Below are positions 25,080-34,574 of a stretch of DNA of 64,000 nucleotides, in pieces. Within the stretch, counting starts at the first letter, position 1. The number at the start of each line of letters is the position of its first letter. The stretch is from NCBI GenBank assembly GCA_022483015.1, contig JAKVOB010000001.1, positions 682,001 to 746,000 of the forward strand, read 5' to 3'. A program made the translations under genes and the position numbers. The notes under the pieces are model-generated. The model searched no databases. It saw only the letters and a program-made list of their open reading frames with translations, and was not told the DNA's origin. The DNA is from Atopobiaceae bacterium. Its GTDB lineage: Bacteria; Actinomycetota; Coriobacteriia; Coriobacteriales; Atopobiaceae.

Positions 25080-25960
25080 TGGGAACCAAGAGGTCATCAG
25101 CTGTCGCGTCGGGCAAGGGCATCGGTCGCGAGAAGCTCACCAACCGCATCATCAGCATCTTCTTCGCGGTGCTCTCACTCGCCTGGATCTACCCCATGGT
25201 CATGATCTGCATCAACTCCTTCAAGCAGGAGTCGGCGATCAACACCAGCAGCGTGTTCGACCTGGTCACGGGGGACACCTTCGCGGGAGTCGCGAACTAT
25301 ATCACGGCACTCACCAAGCAGGGGTTCGCCTCGGCGTTCGGGTACTCGCTCGTCATCACGGTCACGTCGGTGGTGCTCATCCTCGTCTGCTGCTCGATGT
25401 GTGCCTGGTACGTCGTGCGCGTCAACAACCGCTTCTGCAAGGTGCTCTATCTCCTCTTCGTCTTCTCGATGGTCGTGCCCTTCCAGATGCTCATGTTCAC
25501 GCTCTCCAACCTGGCTGACACGCTGGGGCTCAACACGCCCTTCAACATCTGCTTCATCTATCTGGGATTCGGTGCCGGGCTCGCGGTGTTCATGTTCTCG
25601 GGCTTCGTGAAGACCATTCCCACCGAGATCGAGGAGGCGGCCATGATCGACGGCTGCAGCCCGGTCCAGACGTTCTTCCATGTGGTCCTCCCCATCATGA
25701 AGCCGACGTACATCTCGGTGGGGATCCTCGAGACCATGTGGGTGTGGAACGACTACCTCCTGCCCTACCTCGTGCTCGACACCACCAAGTACAAGACGAT
25801 CCCCATCCTCATCCAGTACTTCCGCGGTGGCTACGGCAGCGTGGAGCTGGGGCCGATGATGGCCTGCATCATGATGGTCATCATCCCGATCGTGGTCGTC
25901 TATCTCATCTGCCAGCGTTACATCATCAACGGTGTCGTCGCAGGTGCCGTCAAGGGCTGA
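25079..25960 (+). CDS. sugar ABC transporter permease (MalG-type)
   Basis: A 293-residue permease with six membrane segments, the MalG-type start (AWIYPMVMICINSFKQESAI) and the EAA loop (EIEEAAMIDGCSPVQTFFHV). It pairs with the preceding MalF-type subunit. ATG 25079 overlaps the upstream stop; the ribosome-binding site AAGGAGGTG lies inside the upstream gene. It is followed after 80 nt by the ATPase gene. Confidence 0.92.
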   Translation: MGTKRSSAVASGKGIGREKLTNRIISIFFAVLSLAWIYPMVMICINSFKQESAINTSSVFDLVTGDTFAGVANYITALTKQGFASAFGYSLVITVTSVVLILVCCSMCAWYVVRVNNRFCKVLYLLFVFSMVVPFQMLMFTLSNLADTLGLNTPFNICFIYLGFGAGLAVFMFSGFVKTIPTEIEEAAMIDGCSPVQTFFHVVLPIMKPTYISVGILETMWVWNDYLLPYLVLDTTKYKTIPILIQYFRGGYGSVELGPMMACIMMVIIPIVVVYLICQRYIINGVVAGAVKG

Positions 25961-26040
25961 GGGCCCGTACGGACAGGTCGTATCAGGGATCATGTAGCAT
26001 CCATGCACGGGCATGCGATGCCTTACGGAAGGAACGCACA

Positions 26041-27240
26041 ATGGCTGAGGTCGTGCTCAACAAGCTGAAGAAGGTCTATCCCAAGGAGACGGTCAAGAAG
26101 TCCCGTCGTCGCCGGAAGTCTGCCGACGAGCCCGAGAGGAAGAGCAACCTCCAGGTGACCGACGAGGGCGTGGTGGCGGTGCAGGACTTCAGCCTCACCG
26201 TCCATGACAAGGAGTTCGTCGTGCTCGTAGGTCCCTCGGGCTGCGGGAAGTCCACGACGCTGCGCATGGTGGCCGGCCTGGAGGACATCTCCTCCGGCGA
26301 GCTCACCATCGATGGCAAGGTGATGAACGACGTGGCGCCCAAGGACCGCGACATCGCCATGGTGTTCCAGAGCTATGCCCTGTACCCCAACATGACGGTC
26401 TACGAGAACATGGCCTTCACGCTGAAGCTCAAGAAGATCCCCGAGGCCGAGATAGACGCGAAGGTGCGGTCGGCGGCCGAGACCCTTGGCATCACCGACT
26501 ACCTGGACCGCAGGCCCAAGGCCCTCTCGGGAGGCCAGCGCCAACGTGTGGCCATCGGTCGCGCCATCGTGCGTAACCCGAAGGTGTTCCTCATGGACGA
26601 GCCCCTCTCGAACCTCGATGCCAAGCTCAGGAACCAGATGCGCACCGAGCTCATCAAGCTCCGCCATGAGATCGACGGCACCTTCATCTACGTCACGCAC
26701 GACCAGACGGAGGCCATGACGCTGGGCGACCGCATCGTCATCATGCGCGACGGGTTCATCCAGCAGATCGACACCCCCCAGGAGGTCTTCAACCATCCTG
26801 CGAACCTCTTCGTGGCCGGGTTCATCGGCGTTCCGCAGATGAACTTCTTCGACGCGGAGCTCGAGCACATGGACGGCAGCTATTCCCTCAGGACGGCGTT
26901 CGCCCAGGTCGATCTCGCCCCCGAGACATGCCGGAGGCTCGCGGCCACGGGTGCCGAGGGGGGCTCGGTCCGAGCGGGCGCGCGCCCCGAGCAGATCGAG
27001 CTCGCCCCGGCGAACGAGCCTGGCGCCCTGTGCGGCACCGTGGACGTCTCAGAGCTCATGGGCTCGACGGTCCACGTACATGTGGACGTGGCGGGCAACG
27101 ACTTCGTCCTCGTCATCCCCACGGTCGACTTCGACCGCGATGCCGCCGGCTCGTTTGCCCGCGGCGACGAGATCTGGTTCAAGTTCGAGCCGGATGCCGT
27201 CCACCTCTTCGACCAACAGACCGAGAGGAACCTCATCTAG
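26041..27240 (+). CDS. sugar ABC transporter ATPase (MsmX/UgpC type)
   Basis: The 399-residue ATPase has Walker A GPSGCGKST, the Q-loop MVFQSYALYPNMTVYENM, signature LSGGQRQRVAIGRAI and Walker B FLMDEPLSNLDAKLR, plus a C-terminal MalK-like regulatory OB domain (SVRAGARPEQIEL and onward). Between residues about 17 and 40 it has an unusual basic insert (KKSRRRRKSADEPERKSN) before the first strand resumes. A dedicated ATPase gene within the operon suggests it powers this importer, though such ATPases are often shared. A perfect hairpin follows. Confidence 0.92.
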   Translation: MAEVVLNKLKKVYPKETVKKSRRRRKSADEPERKSNLQVTDEGVVAVQDFSLTVHDKEFVVLVGPSGCGKSTTLRMVAGLEDISSGELTIDGKVMNDVAPKDRDIAMVFQSYALYPNMTVYENMAFTLKLKKIPEAEIDAKVRSAAETLGITDYLDRRPKALSGGQRQRVAIGRAIVRNPKVFLMDEPLSNLDAKLRNQMRTELIKLRHEIDGTFIYVTHDQTEAMTLGDRIVIMRDGFIQQIDTPQEVFNHPANLFVAGFIGVPQMNFFDAELEHMDGSYSLRTAFAQVDLAPETCRRLAATGAEGGSVRAGARPEQIELAPANEPGALCGTVDVSELMGSTVHVHVDVAGNDFVLVIPTVDFDRDAAGSFARGDEIWFKFEPDAVHLFDQQTERNLI

Positions 27241-27313
27241 CAAGGCGCCTCCCAGTCCGTTCGTGACCTGTTCCCTTCGGCGCCCCCTCCTTCCGGAGCC
27301 GGTGGGATAGGCC

Positions 27314-27348
27314 GGCCCCCGTGCGAAACCTGTCTTCGCACGGGGGCC
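27314..27348 (+). terminator. hairpin terminator between convergent ABC and GntR genes
   Basis: A perfect 14-bp GC-rich stem (27314-27327 with 27335-27348) around a 7-nt loop. There is no long T-run on either strand, but the position between two converging genes supports a bidirectional terminator. Confidence 0.65.
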
Positions 27349-27373
27349 AACTTGTGCGTGGGTGTCTGCGGGC

Positions 27374-28093
27374 CTAGCGGTGCGAGACGGTACGGTAGCG
27401 GAAGGAGTCGGGATGGCTCCTCGTCTCCGTGTACTCGACCATGATGCCGTTCGTGTCGAAGGCGTTGTTGTCGAGGACGGCCACGCAGTTGTAGGAGCCG
27501 AGGTCGAGGTGGACCTTGTCGAGGTCGGTCGCAAGCTGCACCGTGATCGTCCGCTTGCTCGTGACGATGTGGGTGCCGAGGTCCTCCTCGAGGTAACGAT
27601 AGATGGACTGGGAGGCGATCTGGGGCGTGAGGCCCGGGACGGTCGAGGCGAGGAAGTAGTTGAAGTCGATCTGCTTGCTCACGCCGTCGAGCTTGCGCAC
27701 CCTGACCACGTGGACGAGCTTCGTGCCTGGCTCGAAGCCCGTGGTGCGTACGAGGTCGTCAGCGCAGGTGACGTTCTCGAACAGGATGACGTCGGTCGAG
27801 GGGACGCAGCCGTTGCTCCGCGCGTACTCCTCGAACGACTCGACCCCGATGAGCGAGCCGCGGGCGAGCTTGGCCACGGGCTGCCAGATCACGCGCACGC
27901 CCTTGCCGTGGAGGGGCTGCACGTAGGCCTCGTCGGCAAGCATCTGCAGGGAGCGCCTGAGGGTGTTGCGAGAGCAGGAGTAGGCGGCGACGAACTCCTT
28001 CTCGGTCGGAAGGAACGTCTGGTAGGCATAGGTGCCATCAAGAATCTTCCTCTTGATGTCGAGGTAGATGTCTCCAAATACGGCCTTTGGCAT
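27374..28093 (-). CDS. GntR-family transcriptional regulator (TreR-like, UTRA domain)
   Basis: A 239-residue regulator with an N-terminal winged helix (PTEKEFVAAYSCSRNTLRRS, then LADEAYVQPLHGKGVRVIW) and a C-terminal UTRA effector domain (VPGLTPQIASQSIYRYLEED). The layout and length match the TreR branch of the HutC subfamily, which senses sugar phosphates. It probably controls the adjacent GH13 and ABC genes, possibly through the GTT-N2-AAC palindromes. ATG 28093 is preferred; a TTG at 28150 in frame would add 19 residues. CTCGAG repeats occur upstream at 28114 and 28127. Confidence 0.85.
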   Translation of the reverse strand: MPKAVFGDIYLDIKRKILDGTYAYQTFLPTEKEFVAAYSCSRNTLRRSLQMLADEAYVQPLHGKGVRVIWQPVAKLARGSLIGVESFEEYARSNGCVPSTDVILFENVTCADDLVRTTGFEPGTKLVHVVRVRKLDGVSKQIDFNYFLASTVPGLTPQIASQSIYRYLEEDLGTHIVTSKRTITVQLATDLDKVHLDLGSYNCVAVLDNNAFDTNGIMVEYTETRSHPDSFRYRTVSHR

Positions 28094-28168
28094 GACGGCC
28101 CCCAGACGGATGCTCGAGACGGTACCTCGAGGGACAAGACGTGCATACAACTACGGTAAAGTAATGTA

Positions 28169-28193
28169 CCACAGCCCCATGGTGGGGTTGTGG
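28169..28193 (-). terminator. stem-loop after the K+ channel gene
   Basis: CCACAGCCCC (28169-28178) pairs with GGGGTTGTGG (28184-28193), 10 bp with one G-T, around a 5-nt loop. On the minus strand the following bases are moderately T-rich (TACATTACTTTA). It probably ends transcription of the channel and phosphatase genes before the GntR promoter. Confidence 0.5.
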
Positions 28194-28267
28194 CACAACC
28201 GTAGGTCGGGGACGTCGCATCGTCTGGCTGGGGTCATGCCGACGGGCCCCATGCATGTGGCAGATGC

Positions 28268-28684
28268 CTAGCGCATCGCCTTGACCTTCTCCGAGATCTC
28301 CACGAGCTCCTCGTGCGAGAGCTTGGGCAGGTTCTCGAGCTTGTCGAGGTACTCGGAGAGCGTCTCGCTCTGCTGGGCCTGTGCGACCTCGCTGTAGTAG
28401 TCGACGATGACGCCGGTGAGGATGGCGATCACGATGACCGCATAGAACGACAGCAGCACCGAGACGACCTTGGCCAGCAGCGACGTCACGCAGATGTCGC
28501 CAAAGCCCACCGTGGTCACCACGGCATAGCAGTACCAGAGGGCGTCACCATAGTTGGTGATGTCGGGCTCGAAGAGGTCTATGAGGAAGGCCGAGAAGAA
28601 CACGAGGCCGATAAAGCCCCAGAGGATCTTGTCGGCGTGGGAACGCTTCAGGATCACGTTGAGCACATGCAGCGAATGAAGCAT
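28268..28684 (-). CDS. small two-TM potassium channel protein
   Basis: A 138-residue protein with a first membrane segment (ILWGFIGLVFFSAFLIDLFE), a pore loop with the K+ selectivity filter TTVGFGD (residues about 60-66), a second segment (VVSVLLSFYAVIVIAILTGV) and a short charged C-terminal helix (QSETLSEYLDKLENLPKLS). It would form a tetrameric channel without a large regulatory domain. The start ATG 28684 has GGGAGG upstream; the gene is 10 nt after the DUF89 gene and probably co-transcribed. Confidence 0.88.
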   Translation of the reverse strand: MLHSLHVLNVILKRSHADKILWGFIGLVFFSAFLIDLFEPDITNYGDALWYCYAVVTTVGFGDICVTSLLAKVVSVLLSFYAVIVIAILTGVIVDYYSEVAQAQQSETLSEYLDKLENLPKLSHEELVEISEKVKAMR

Positions 28685-28694
28685 CTGTGCCTCC

Positions 28695-29588
28695 CTAGAC
28701 GAGGACCTCGTGGTCGTTGCGCACGCAGACCAGGCTGGCCTGGGGCACGTCGCAGAGGCGCGCGATGCGGTCGCACTTGGCCATGAGCATGAAGAACACG
28801 TCGGCGCGGTCGATGTGGCAGAGGGTCTCGAGGTTGCCCTGTCCCTTGGCGATGACGACGTCGGCGTCGAAGATGGCATCGTGACAGGCCGCAGAGACGT
28901 GCGAGAGGGGCGTGCCGGCGGTGCGGGACGTGTCGCCGTTGGTGATGACGCGGGCGACCTCTCCCATCCCGGCCTGGTCCGCGTCGACCATGGTGACGTC
29001 ATTCAGGATCGGGAGCGCCCGGACCACATACGTGATGTCGAGGGCGGGCACCTCCCGGTGGAACTCCTCGAGCAGCAGCTTGTCGAAGGCGACCTCGCCG
29101 CAGTTGTCCGCAAGGTAGACGAGGGAGTCGGCTGCGCGGACGGCCTCGACGAGGGCGGGGGTGTCATCGAGCTCGAACGAGAGGGACGGCGCGGAGCGCA
29201 CCAGGTCGGCCACCTTCGCCTCGTCGAAGACGACGCCGGGCCCGAAGTCGATGAGGTTGCCGATGGCCGCGATGCGCAGGGCCATCTGGGCCGGGTCGTC
29301 GGCGCCTGAGACCAGGGACCGTGCCTCGTCATAGAGCGAGAGCGTGACCTCGTTGTAGTGGCGCTTCGTGTCGACATAGGGGTCGTCGGTCCCGAGGATG
29401 GGCGTGATGGCCTTCCAGATCTCACCCATCGACTCGGGGTTGTCCTCGTAGCGGTCGACGTCGTCATAGGAGGAGATGGCGTCCGTGGCGGCTGCCACGG
29501 CGGCGGCCTCCTGCTCGTCCGGGAGGTCGATGAAGGACGCGATGTTGTGGACGGCGCGGATGTTGCACCGCTTGCAGGCCTCGTTCAC
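28695..29588 (-). CDS. DUF89 / damage-control phosphatase family protein
   Basis: A 297-residue member of the ARMT1-like DUF89 family, metal-dependent phosphatases thought to remove harmful sugar phosphates. Conserved segments visible: the N-terminal CKRC pair, GNLIDFG, LADNCGEVAFDKLLLEE (metal-binding Asp-Asn), VRALPILNDVT and VIAKGQGNLE. It starts at GTG 29588 after GGAGGAG. It precedes the K+ channel gene by 10 nt on the same strand. The true substrate is not known. Confidence 0.82.
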   Translation of the reverse strand: MNEACKRCNIRAVHNIASFIDLPDEQEAAAVAAATDAISSYDDVDRYEDNPESMGEIWKAITPILGTDDPYVDTKRHYNEVTLSLYDEARSLVSGADDPAQMALRIAAIGNLIDFGPGVVFDEAKVADLVRSAPSLSFELDDTPALVEAVRAADSLVYLADNCGEVAFDKLLLEEFHREVPALDITYVVRALPILNDVTMVDADQAGMGEVARVITNGDTSRTAGTPLSHVSAACHDAIFDADVVIAKGQGNLETLCHIDRADVFFMLMAKCDRIARLCDVPQASLVCVRNDHEVLV

Positions 29589-29764
29589 GGGAACTCCTCC
29601 GATGTGTCGTGTGTCGTCCGTGATTGTACCGCAGGTGGCTGGCCCGAGGCATAGGTTGGGCGGAGGAGGGTAGATAGCTAGCGTCGCGTCGGCACAAGGC
29701 AGGCGCAGCGCTCGCCCGGGGCATCCGCCCGTCAGGTGCGGGCCACCCCAAGACGGGAGCTCCC

Positions 29765-30193
29765 ATGTCCAACCAAGGCAAGAAGGTCAAGGCCCACTAC
29801 CGCGGGACGCTTGATGACGGCACGCAGTTCGACAGCTCGTACGACCGTGACGAGCCCATCGAGTTCACCTGCGGTGCCGGCCAGATGATCGCCGGCTTCG
29901 ACGACGCCGTGGTCGACATGGAGGTGGGCGAGAAGAGGACCGTGCATCTCGAGCCTGCCGATGCCTACGGTGAGGTGCGCGAGGACCTCGTGGTGGAGTT
30001 CCCCATCGACCAGGTCCCCAATGCCGACGAGCTCACGAAGGGCGACCACGTCTATCTGCAGGGTCCTGGCGGTCAGCCCATCCCCGCCGCCATCGTGGAG
30101 GTCACGGACGACCATGTCACCGTCGATGCCAACCACGAGCTGGCCGGCAAGGCCTTGAACTTCGACATCGAGCTGGTCGAGGTCGAGGACTAG
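29765..30193 (+). CDS. slyD: FKBP-type peptidyl-prolyl isomerase, SlyD-like
   Basis: A 142-residue cytoplasmic FKBP (KVKAHYRGTLDDGTQFDSSY, AGQMIAGFDDAVVDMEVGEK) with a SlyD-type insert-in-flap domain (YGEVREDLVVEFPIDQVPNA to VTVDANHELAGKALNFDIEL). It acts as a prolyl isomerase and chaperone. The His/Cys-rich metal tail of E. coli SlyD is absent. The 176 nt between it and the divergent DUF89 gene hold no gene that I can see. Confidence 0.9.
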   Translation: MSNQGKKVKAHYRGTLDDGTQFDSSYDRDEPIEFTCGAGQMIAGFDDAVVDMEVGEKRTVHLEPADAYGEVREDLVVEFPIDQVPNADELTKGDHVYLQGPGGQPIPAAIVEVTDDHVTVDANHELAGKALNFDIELVEVED

Positions 30194-30225
30194 GGAACCG
30201 AAGGTTCCTCCTGTGCACACCCGCG

Positions 30226-30261
30226 TCGGCCGCCGGGGACGATCCCATCCTCGGCGGCCGA
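30226..30261 (+). terminator. hairpin after slyD
   Basis: TCGGCCGCCG (30226-30235) pairs with CGGCGGCCGA (30252-30261), with an inner GGGA/TCCC stem. A smaller stem (GGAACC-GAA-GGTTCC) precedes it right after the stop codon. No T-run is present. The rest of the 244-nt gap before the surface-protein gene holds no gene. Confidence 0.55.
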
Positions 30262-30437
30262 GCTGTGGAGATGCCGAATGTTGCTTGTGGGTGACCAGGT
30301 CTCCGAGGTGACAGGAACCGATTAGACTATTGCCATATCAGACCACGGGCCGTGGTGGATGCCATGGGATGGCACCGCTCGAGCGGCGACTTGGTCCACG
30401 TCCTGAGTGACATCAGGCGATACACGGAGGTACGAGG

Positions 30438-33400
30438 ATGAGGGCACCAAGACTACCCAAGGCCGTCTGGATTCTGATGGCGATGGCCATGCTGGTGGCG
30501 CTCTCGCTGCCGTCCGTCGCGATGGCGGGTGACCCCTCGTCGACCGTCGCGGATGGCTCCTCCTTGACGACGGCCTCCTCCGCGAGCGCCGTGACGGTGG
30601 ACGATAAGCTAGTCCAAACATCGGACTATTCGGCAGACGGAAGACTGGCCACTGCGACCCATGAGGTCACCCTTACCAACACGTCCGATGTGGATGTTGC
30701 CGACTATAAGCTTTACGACACACTGGTCAACGGCACCTATTTAGGTAATAGCATCGCGGTCGTTTACCCCACTGATGCCACGGTGACCTATGCCACCGCC
30801 GGGCCTGCCACGACGGGCACCTTCACGGTGGACAACATCTCCGCGAAGGGCACCGTCACCTTCACCTACCAGGCAAGGATCGACGTCTCGGCGCTCGGCG
30901 CATCCAACCAGCTCAAGCCTGCGGACTCCACGTGGAACCTCACCAACACCCGCGTGACCGGCAACAGGGAGACCGCTGCTGATACGAGCTCGCTCAATGT
31001 GGGCGATGACGCATGGTATCTGGTCGAGATCGACAACAGCGAGGGCACACAGGCCGTCTCTGTCGCCGACGCCACGCTGACCGACACGTTCTCCAACCTC
31101 ACCTACCTGGGCGCGGGCACGGTGAGCAGTGGTAGCGTGAGTACCGATGGTTCCACCGTCACCTTCACCCCGGCTGCCGACGTGGCCGCAGGCGACAAGG
31201 TCCAGATCTGGCTCCATTACGCCGTGGCTTCCTCGGCGACCGACGCCTCGGGTGGTACCGCTTCCTCGCCTGCTGACATGGTGGAGAGCACGGTGGCGAC
31301 CAACGGCCGCGCCACTACGACCGACACCCCGGTCGTGACCGTGGCGCTTGCCAAGACCCTCGACACTGTCGCCTACAACAACGACGGCAGCGCGACCCTC
31401 TCCTACACGCTCACGCTCAAGAACACGTCCGAGTCCATCGCGACAAACTACCAGGTTGCCGACACCATGAGCAGCGGCTCGATCAACGACGACTACACGG
31501 CCAGTGATGGCACCCAGAGCATCACGGGGCAAGTCGGTTTGGATGGCAGCGTGTTCACCATCGCCACGATAGCCCCTACCACCGGCACCGTGAGCATCTC
31601 CTACCGGGTCACCGTGCCTGCGGCCGACATGGGCAAGCAGATCTCCAACCAGGCGAAGCCCGCTGACGCGACCTGGAACCTCTCCAGGTCCCGTGTGGCT
31701 GGCGAAGACTCCGAGACGAGCATCGACGACAGCTCGCTGTCCGTGGGCGATGACGTGTGGTATCTCGTGGAGGTCGACAACACCGCGGGCGCACAGTCCG
31801 TCTCGGTTGCCGACGCTACCGTGACCAGCACGTTCTCTGGCCTCACCTACCAGGGTGCGAGCACGAGTGATGGTACGGTCGAGTCTGATGGCAATGGGAA
31901 CCTGACCTTCACGCCAGGCGCCGACGTGGCCGCTGGTTCCAAGGCCCGAGCCTGGCTCCACTTCACGGTGAGCAACGCCGCCACCGTAGTCTGCACCTCC
32001 TCTACCAACTCGCACGCATCCGTGACCGAGCAGTCGACGGTGAAGGTCGACGCTGCCAAGGACATCAGCAGCGTGACCTACGACTCGGACGGCACTGCTG
32101 CCGTGGCGTATACGGTGACGCTCACGAACGAGTCCGACGTGCCGGCCGACGGCTACCGGCTTGCCGATGCGCTGACGGGCGGCACCGTGGACGAGAACAG
32201 CTGGTCCGTCACGGGTACGGACAACACCGTGACCTACGAGAGTGACGTCTTCACCATCGGCACCATTCCTGCCCAGTCCAGCGTCACCCTCACCTATACG
32301 GCCACCATGGGGAACTCCTCCGACCTCGGGGTCACCGATGTCAACGAGGCCAAGTCCGCTGGGTCCGCATGGGACCTCACCGATACACGCGTGACCGGCG
32401 ATGGCTCCGAGACGAACGCGAACGACACCATCTGCGTGGGCGAGGACGTGTGGTACCTCATCACAGTCGACAATACCGAGGGCACCGAGAACATCTCCGC
32501 CGCCGACGCTACCGTGACCGATGCCTTCGCCAACCTCACCTACGTGGGCGCGGGCACCGCGACCCAAGGCAGCGTCAGCGACAATGGCACGACCGTCACC
32601 TTCGCACCCGGCGAGGTGGCCGCTGGCAGCAAGGCCCAGGTCTGGCTCCACTTCTACGTGGCGAGGTCTGCCACCCATAGCTCCGAGGCCGCCTACAATC
32701 CCAAGCTTGCAGGCGTCTTCGTGAACACTGCCAAGGCCGATGGCCACGCAGCGGCCACGAACGACCCCGTGGCGCACGTGGACTCCAAGAAGGAGGCCAC
32801 CAAGGTCACCTACAACACGGATGGTACGGCCACCGTGGACTACAAGGTCACCCTCACCAACGCCCGCAATGGTGTGGTCAATGACTACGCGTTCGTCGAT
32901 GGGCCCGCCAACGCCAGCATCGATGTCACGAGCATCAAGGGCGCGACGTTCGACAACGGCGACTTCGTCGTGGACCAGATCGCTGCAAGGGCGACGCAGG
33001 TCGTGACCTATACGGCTACCATCCCTACCTCCGAGCTCAACGCGACCAACCTGGTGAGCCGCCTCGGCTCCATGTGGAGCCTCGATGCGACCCGTGTGGG
33101 CTCCGATGGCGCGACCTCCGAGGCCACCGGCGTGCTCTTCTCGGGAGACACCGTCTGGTACCTCGTTGAGGTCGATAACACCGCTGACACCACCGACACC
33201 GATGTCATCTCTGCCGCCGATGCCGCGGTGACCGACACCTTCTCCAACCTCACCTATGTCGGCTCCGGCCAGGTCAAGGTGGTCGACCAGAACGGCGACG
33301 ACGTCTCGGGGGCCACGCTTGGCACCGTGACGTCGAGCGGCACCTCGACGGTCACCTTCGCGCCCGGCGAGGTCGCTGCGGGCACCAAGGCCCAGGTATG

Positions 33401-34574
33401 GTTGCAGTTCGCCGTGGCCGGCAGTGCCACCGACAGCACGGATGCCAGCTATCAGTCTGGCCTTGCCGGTACGGTGGCCGACACCGCCAGCGCCAGCGGT
33501 ACCAGCATCGTCGTGACCTCCCCGGTCGCAACGGTCAACGTAGACAAGGACGTGCAGAAGGTCTCTTACGGCGCGGACGGCACGACGGCCACCACGACCT
33601 ACAAGGTGACCCTCACCAATGCGTCCGATGTCAGCGTGAGTGACTACCAGCTCTCTGATGCCCTCACCAATGGCACATACGTCGACGGGAGCATCGCTGG
33701 CATCGTCGCGAGCGACGGCAGCACGCCTGCCGTGAGACATGCTGGCACCACGTCTGCCAGTGGCGCCTTCACGGTGAGCGACCTCCCTGCCGGCAGCACG
33801 GTGACCTTCACCTACCAGGTGGCCGTTCCCCAGTCGGCCCAAGCCGGCTCCAGCGAGGACAAGCCTGCTGGCTCCGCATGGGACCTCACCTTGGCACGCG
33901 TGGCCGGCAGCGGCTCGGCGGCCGTGGCTACGGGCACGCCCCGCACGGGTGATGACGTGTGGTATCTCGTATCGGTCGATAACGCCAAGGGCACGCAGGC
34001 CGTCTCGGTCGCCGACGCCACCGTGTGCGACACCTTCACGAACCTCACCTATGTGGGAGCGTCCACGACGGACGGCAGCGTCACCACTGACGGTGCCAGC
34101 GCTGCGGCTGCCACGACCGTGACCTTCACGCCTGCGACCGAGGTCGCTGCCGGTGGTACCGCTCGGGCCTGGCTCCACTTCACCGTGAACGCGAATGCCA
34201 CCGATGCCACGACGCCACTCCAGAGCACCATTATCAACAAGGCCTCCGCCGGCTCTCATGTCACGACGGTGAACGAGCTGGTGAAGAAGGCCATCAGCCC
34301 CACCACGCCCGAGCCCACCACGCCCGAGCCCACCACGCCCGAGCCCACCACGACCGAGCCCACCACGCCCGAGCCTGCAACGACGGGGGCCGCAACGACG
34401 GGGGCCGCAACGACATCGGATACCGTCACTCCTGATGTCTCCGCAACTGCCACGACGGCGACTCCCCAGACGGGTGACACGACGTCTGCGGGGCTGCCCG
34501 CCCTTCTTGTTGCCTCCGCCCTCCTCCTTGCGACCTCCTGGCTCCTTCGGAAGGGGACGAGGCGAGATAGGTAG
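30438..34574 (+). CDS. large repeat-containing cell-wall-anchored surface protein
   Basis: A 1378-residue secreted protein: signal peptide (VWILMAMAMLVALSLPSVAM, cleaved after AMA near residue 31), five tandem units of about 250 residues, a proline-threonine stalk and a sorting signal. Each unit has two beta-rich modules: one with a DGTATVDYKVTLTN-like core and D-x-LT-x-G-T, the second with DDVWYLVEVDN, ADATVTDTFSNLTYVGAG, and a W-x-L...R-V linker. They resemble DUF11-type repeats of adhesins. The tail has TPQTG at residue 1342 (a variant of LPxTG), a hydrophobic span and KGTRRDR, so a sortase probably links it to peptidoglycan. It likely acts as an adhesin or matrix protein; ligand unknown. 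Confidence 0.88.
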   Translation: MRAPRLPKAVWILMAMAMLVALSLPSVAMAGDPSSTVADGSSLTTASSASAVTVDDKLVQTSDYSADGRLATATHEVTLTNTSDVDVADYKLYDTLVNGTYLGNSIAVVYPTDATVTYATAGPATTGTFTVDNISAKGTVTFTYQARIDVSALGASNQLKPADSTWNLTNTRVTGNRETAADTSSLNVGDDAWYLVEIDNSEGTQAVSVADATLTDTFSNLTYLGAGTVSSGSVSTDGSTVTFTPAADVAAGDKVQIWLHYAVASSATDASGGTASSPADMVESTVATNGRATTTDTPVVTVALAKTLDTVAYNNDGSATLSYTLTLKNTSESIATNYQVADTMSSGSINDDYTASDGTQSITGQVGLDGSVFTIATIAPTTGTVSISYRVTVPAADMGKQISNQAKPADATWNLSRSRVAGEDSETSIDDSSLSVGDDVWYLVEVDNTAGAQSVSVADATVTSTFSGLTYQGASTSDGTVESDGNGNLTFTPGADVAAGSKARAWLHFTVSNAATVVCTSSTNSHASVTEQSTVKVDAAKDISSVTYDSDGTAAVAYTVTLTNESDVPADGYRLADALTGGTVDENSWSVTGTDNTVTYESDVFTIGTIPAQSSVTLTYTATMGNSSDLGVTDVNEAKSAGSAWDLTDTRVTGDGSETNANDTICVGEDVWYLITVDNTEGTENISAADATVTDAFANLTYVGAGTATQGSVSDNGTTVTFAPGEVAAGSKAQVWLHFYVARSATHSSEAAYNPKLAGVFVNTAKADGHAAATNDPVAHVDSKKEATKVTYNTDGTATVDYKVTLTNARNGVVNDYAFVDGPANASIDVTSIKGATFDNGDFVVDQIAARATQVVTYTATIPTSELNATNLVSRLGSMWSLDATRVGSDGATSEATGVLFSGDTVWYLVEVDNTADTTDTDVISAADAAVTDTFSNLTYVGSGQVKVVDQNGDDVSGATLGTVTSSGTSTVTFAPGEVAAGTKAQVWLQFAVAGSATDSTDASYQSGLAGTVADTASASGTSIVVTSPVATVNVDKDVQKVSYGADGTTATTTYKVTLTNASDVSVSDYQLSDALTNGTYVDGSIAGIVASDGSTPAVRHAGTTSASGAFTVSDLPAGSTVTFTYQVAVPQSAQAGSSEDKPAGSAWDLTLARVAGSGSAAVATGTPRTGDDVWYLVSVDNAKGTQAVSVADATVCDTFTNLTYVGASTTDGSVTTDGASAAAATTVTFTPATEVAAGGTARAWLHFTVNANATDATTPLQSTIINKASAGSHVTTVNELVKKAISPTTPEPTTPEPTTPEPTTTEPTTPEPATTGAATTGAATTSDTVTPDVSATATTATPQTGDTTSAGLPALLVASALLLATSWLLRKGTRRDR
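34299..34373 (+). repeat. 15-bp tandem repeat coding the PTTPE stalk
   Basis: Five 15-bp units encode PTTPE (the fourth is PTTTE), directly followed by two more 15-bp GC-rich units encoding TGAAT. This is the wall-spanning spacer just before the sortase signal of the surface protein, and its copy number could vary between strains. Confidence 0.85.

Noticed and set aside
30741-34259. 1172-codon open frame on the minus strand opposite the surface protein
   Set aside because: It is a GC- and repeat-driven shadow; the plus-strand gene has a signal peptide, repeat domains and a sorting signal, and the antisense translation has no recognisable domain.
34299-34410. CRISPR-like short repeats
   Set aside because: They are 15-bp in-frame tandem repeats with no spacers, coding for the PTTPE stalk.
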